Shown here piece by piece: positions 5,305 through 5,880 of a stretch of DNA of 5,880 nt. Below the pieces are notes generated by a model. It searched no databases, had not been told where the DNA came from, and worked only from the letters and a program-made list of their open reading frames with translations. This stretch comes from Chitinophagia bacterium (lineage in GTDB: Bacteria > Bacteroidota > Bacteroidia > Chitinophagales > Chitinophagaceae), in assembly GCA_010027295.1 (NCBI GenBank), contig RGVM01000187.1, positions 1-5,880 on the forward strand, in the 5' to 3' direction. The position numbers were made by a program, and so were the translations under genes. Position 1 is the stretch's first letter; every line of letters begins with the position of its first letter.

Positions 5305-5880
5305 TTACCAGTTACCCAGGAACGGCCTAATGATGTCCTCCATCTTCTCGTATTCCACCAGGAAGGCGTCATGCCCGTAGTCCGATTCCAGCAGGGCGAA
5401 GCGTGCTCCCGGTATTTGCTTCGCGAGGAAGGCCTGCTCTTCTTTCGGGAACAGCACGTCCGTATCGATGCCGATCGACAGTGTACGGGCGCGGATACCT
5501 GCCAGCACCTGCTCCAGCGGGCCCCTCCTGCGTTCGAGGTGGTGCGCGTCCATCCCCTTGCTGAGGGCGTGGTAGCTGAAGGCGTTGAAGCGTGCCGCCA
5601 GTTTCTCGCCCTGGTAGCGCTGGTAGGACTCACTGCGGAACCCTTCGATCTTTTCTGCGTCGTCCGGCTGCTTCGCCTCGTAGGTTCGGTAGTGCCTGTA
5701 GCTGAGCAGGGCTAGAGAGCGGGCCACTTTCATGCCCGCCAAGCCGGCGTCGGGACGGCTTTCCGTCCATGTCGGATCGGCCTCGATGCACATGCGTTGC
5801 GAGGCGTTGAAGGCACGGCCCCAGGCCGAGTGGCAGGCATTGGTGGCGATGGGTATGATGCGCTCGAAGCGCTCCGGCTC
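5305..5880 (-). CDS. metX: Homoserine O-acetyltransferase (MetX), C-terminal part
   Basis: MetX transfers an acetyl group from acetyl-CoA to homoserine, the first committed step of methionine synthesis by the acetylated route. It is a cytosolic alpha/beta-hydrolase-fold enzyme. The last 191 residues are present and the frame is open to the window edge, so the nucleophile serine and the start lie beyond it. Reading in from the edge, IIPIATNACHSAWGRAFN and QRMCIEADP are family motifs. The catalytic acid is the second Asp of GIDTDVLFP (codon 5460-5458) and the catalytic His is in YGHDAFL (codon 5373-5371). MDAHHLERRRG matches the substrate-region motif, usually MDTHN-like. It ends in TAA at 5307-5305 after FLGNW. 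The related homoserine O-succinyltransferases that share the fold are an alternative, so the acyl donor is inferred from overall similarity. It is convergent to, and probably unrelated to, the complex I genes. Confidence 0.93.
   Translation of the reverse strand, partial: EPERFERIIPIATNACHSAWGRAFNASQRMCIEADPTWTESRPDAGLAGMKVARSLALLSYRHYRTYEAKQPDDAEKIEGFRSESYQRYQGEKLAARFNAFSYHALSKGMDAHHLERRRGPLEQVLAGIRARTLSIGIDTDVLFPKEEQAFLAKQIPGARFALLESDYGHDAFLVEYEKMEDIIRPFLGNW

Overview
The window is the end of a respiratory complex I (nuo) operon from a GC-rich bacterium, followed by two unrecognised small genes and the 3' part of a convergent methionine-biosynthesis gene. The NuoL, NuoM, NuoN and MetX sequences, the lack of Shine-Dalgarno sequences at every start, and the small proline-linker gene behind nuoN together suggest a high-GC member of the Bacteroidota (Bacteroidales-like). 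This placement is inference from protein style; no 16S or marker gene is present.

Layout. Positions 1-1042 hold the 3' part of nuoL on the + strand. It is split by an in-frame TAG at 785-787 that separates the antiporter core from the C-terminal lateral helix and last membrane segment. nuoM (1079-2569) and nuoN (2621-4015) are intact. A 128-residue protein of unknown function (4030-4416) starts 14 nt after nuoN and is probably in the same transcript. A 199-nt spacer with an imperfect inverted repeat and a 9-bp direct repeat leads to a stand-alone, very acidic 194-residue protein of unknown function (4616-5200). A 104-nt convergent spacer with a small hairpin separates it from metX on the - strand (5305-5880, running off the window).

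NuoL, NuoM and NuoN are the three antiporter-like subunits of the membrane arm of NADH:quinone oxidoreductase, which couple quinone reduction to proton export. The NuoL lateral helix normally runs along NuoM and NuoN, so the TAG falls where it would separate the core from that brace. The rest of the nuo operon lies upstream of the window.

No mobile element, CRISPR array, tRNA, rRNA or defence system is visible. The points most worth a second look are the split nuoL, a NuoM lacking the usual TM7 lysine, the two-unit proline-linker protein behind nuoN, and a C/A-rich motif that replaces a Shine-Dalgarno sequence at several starts.
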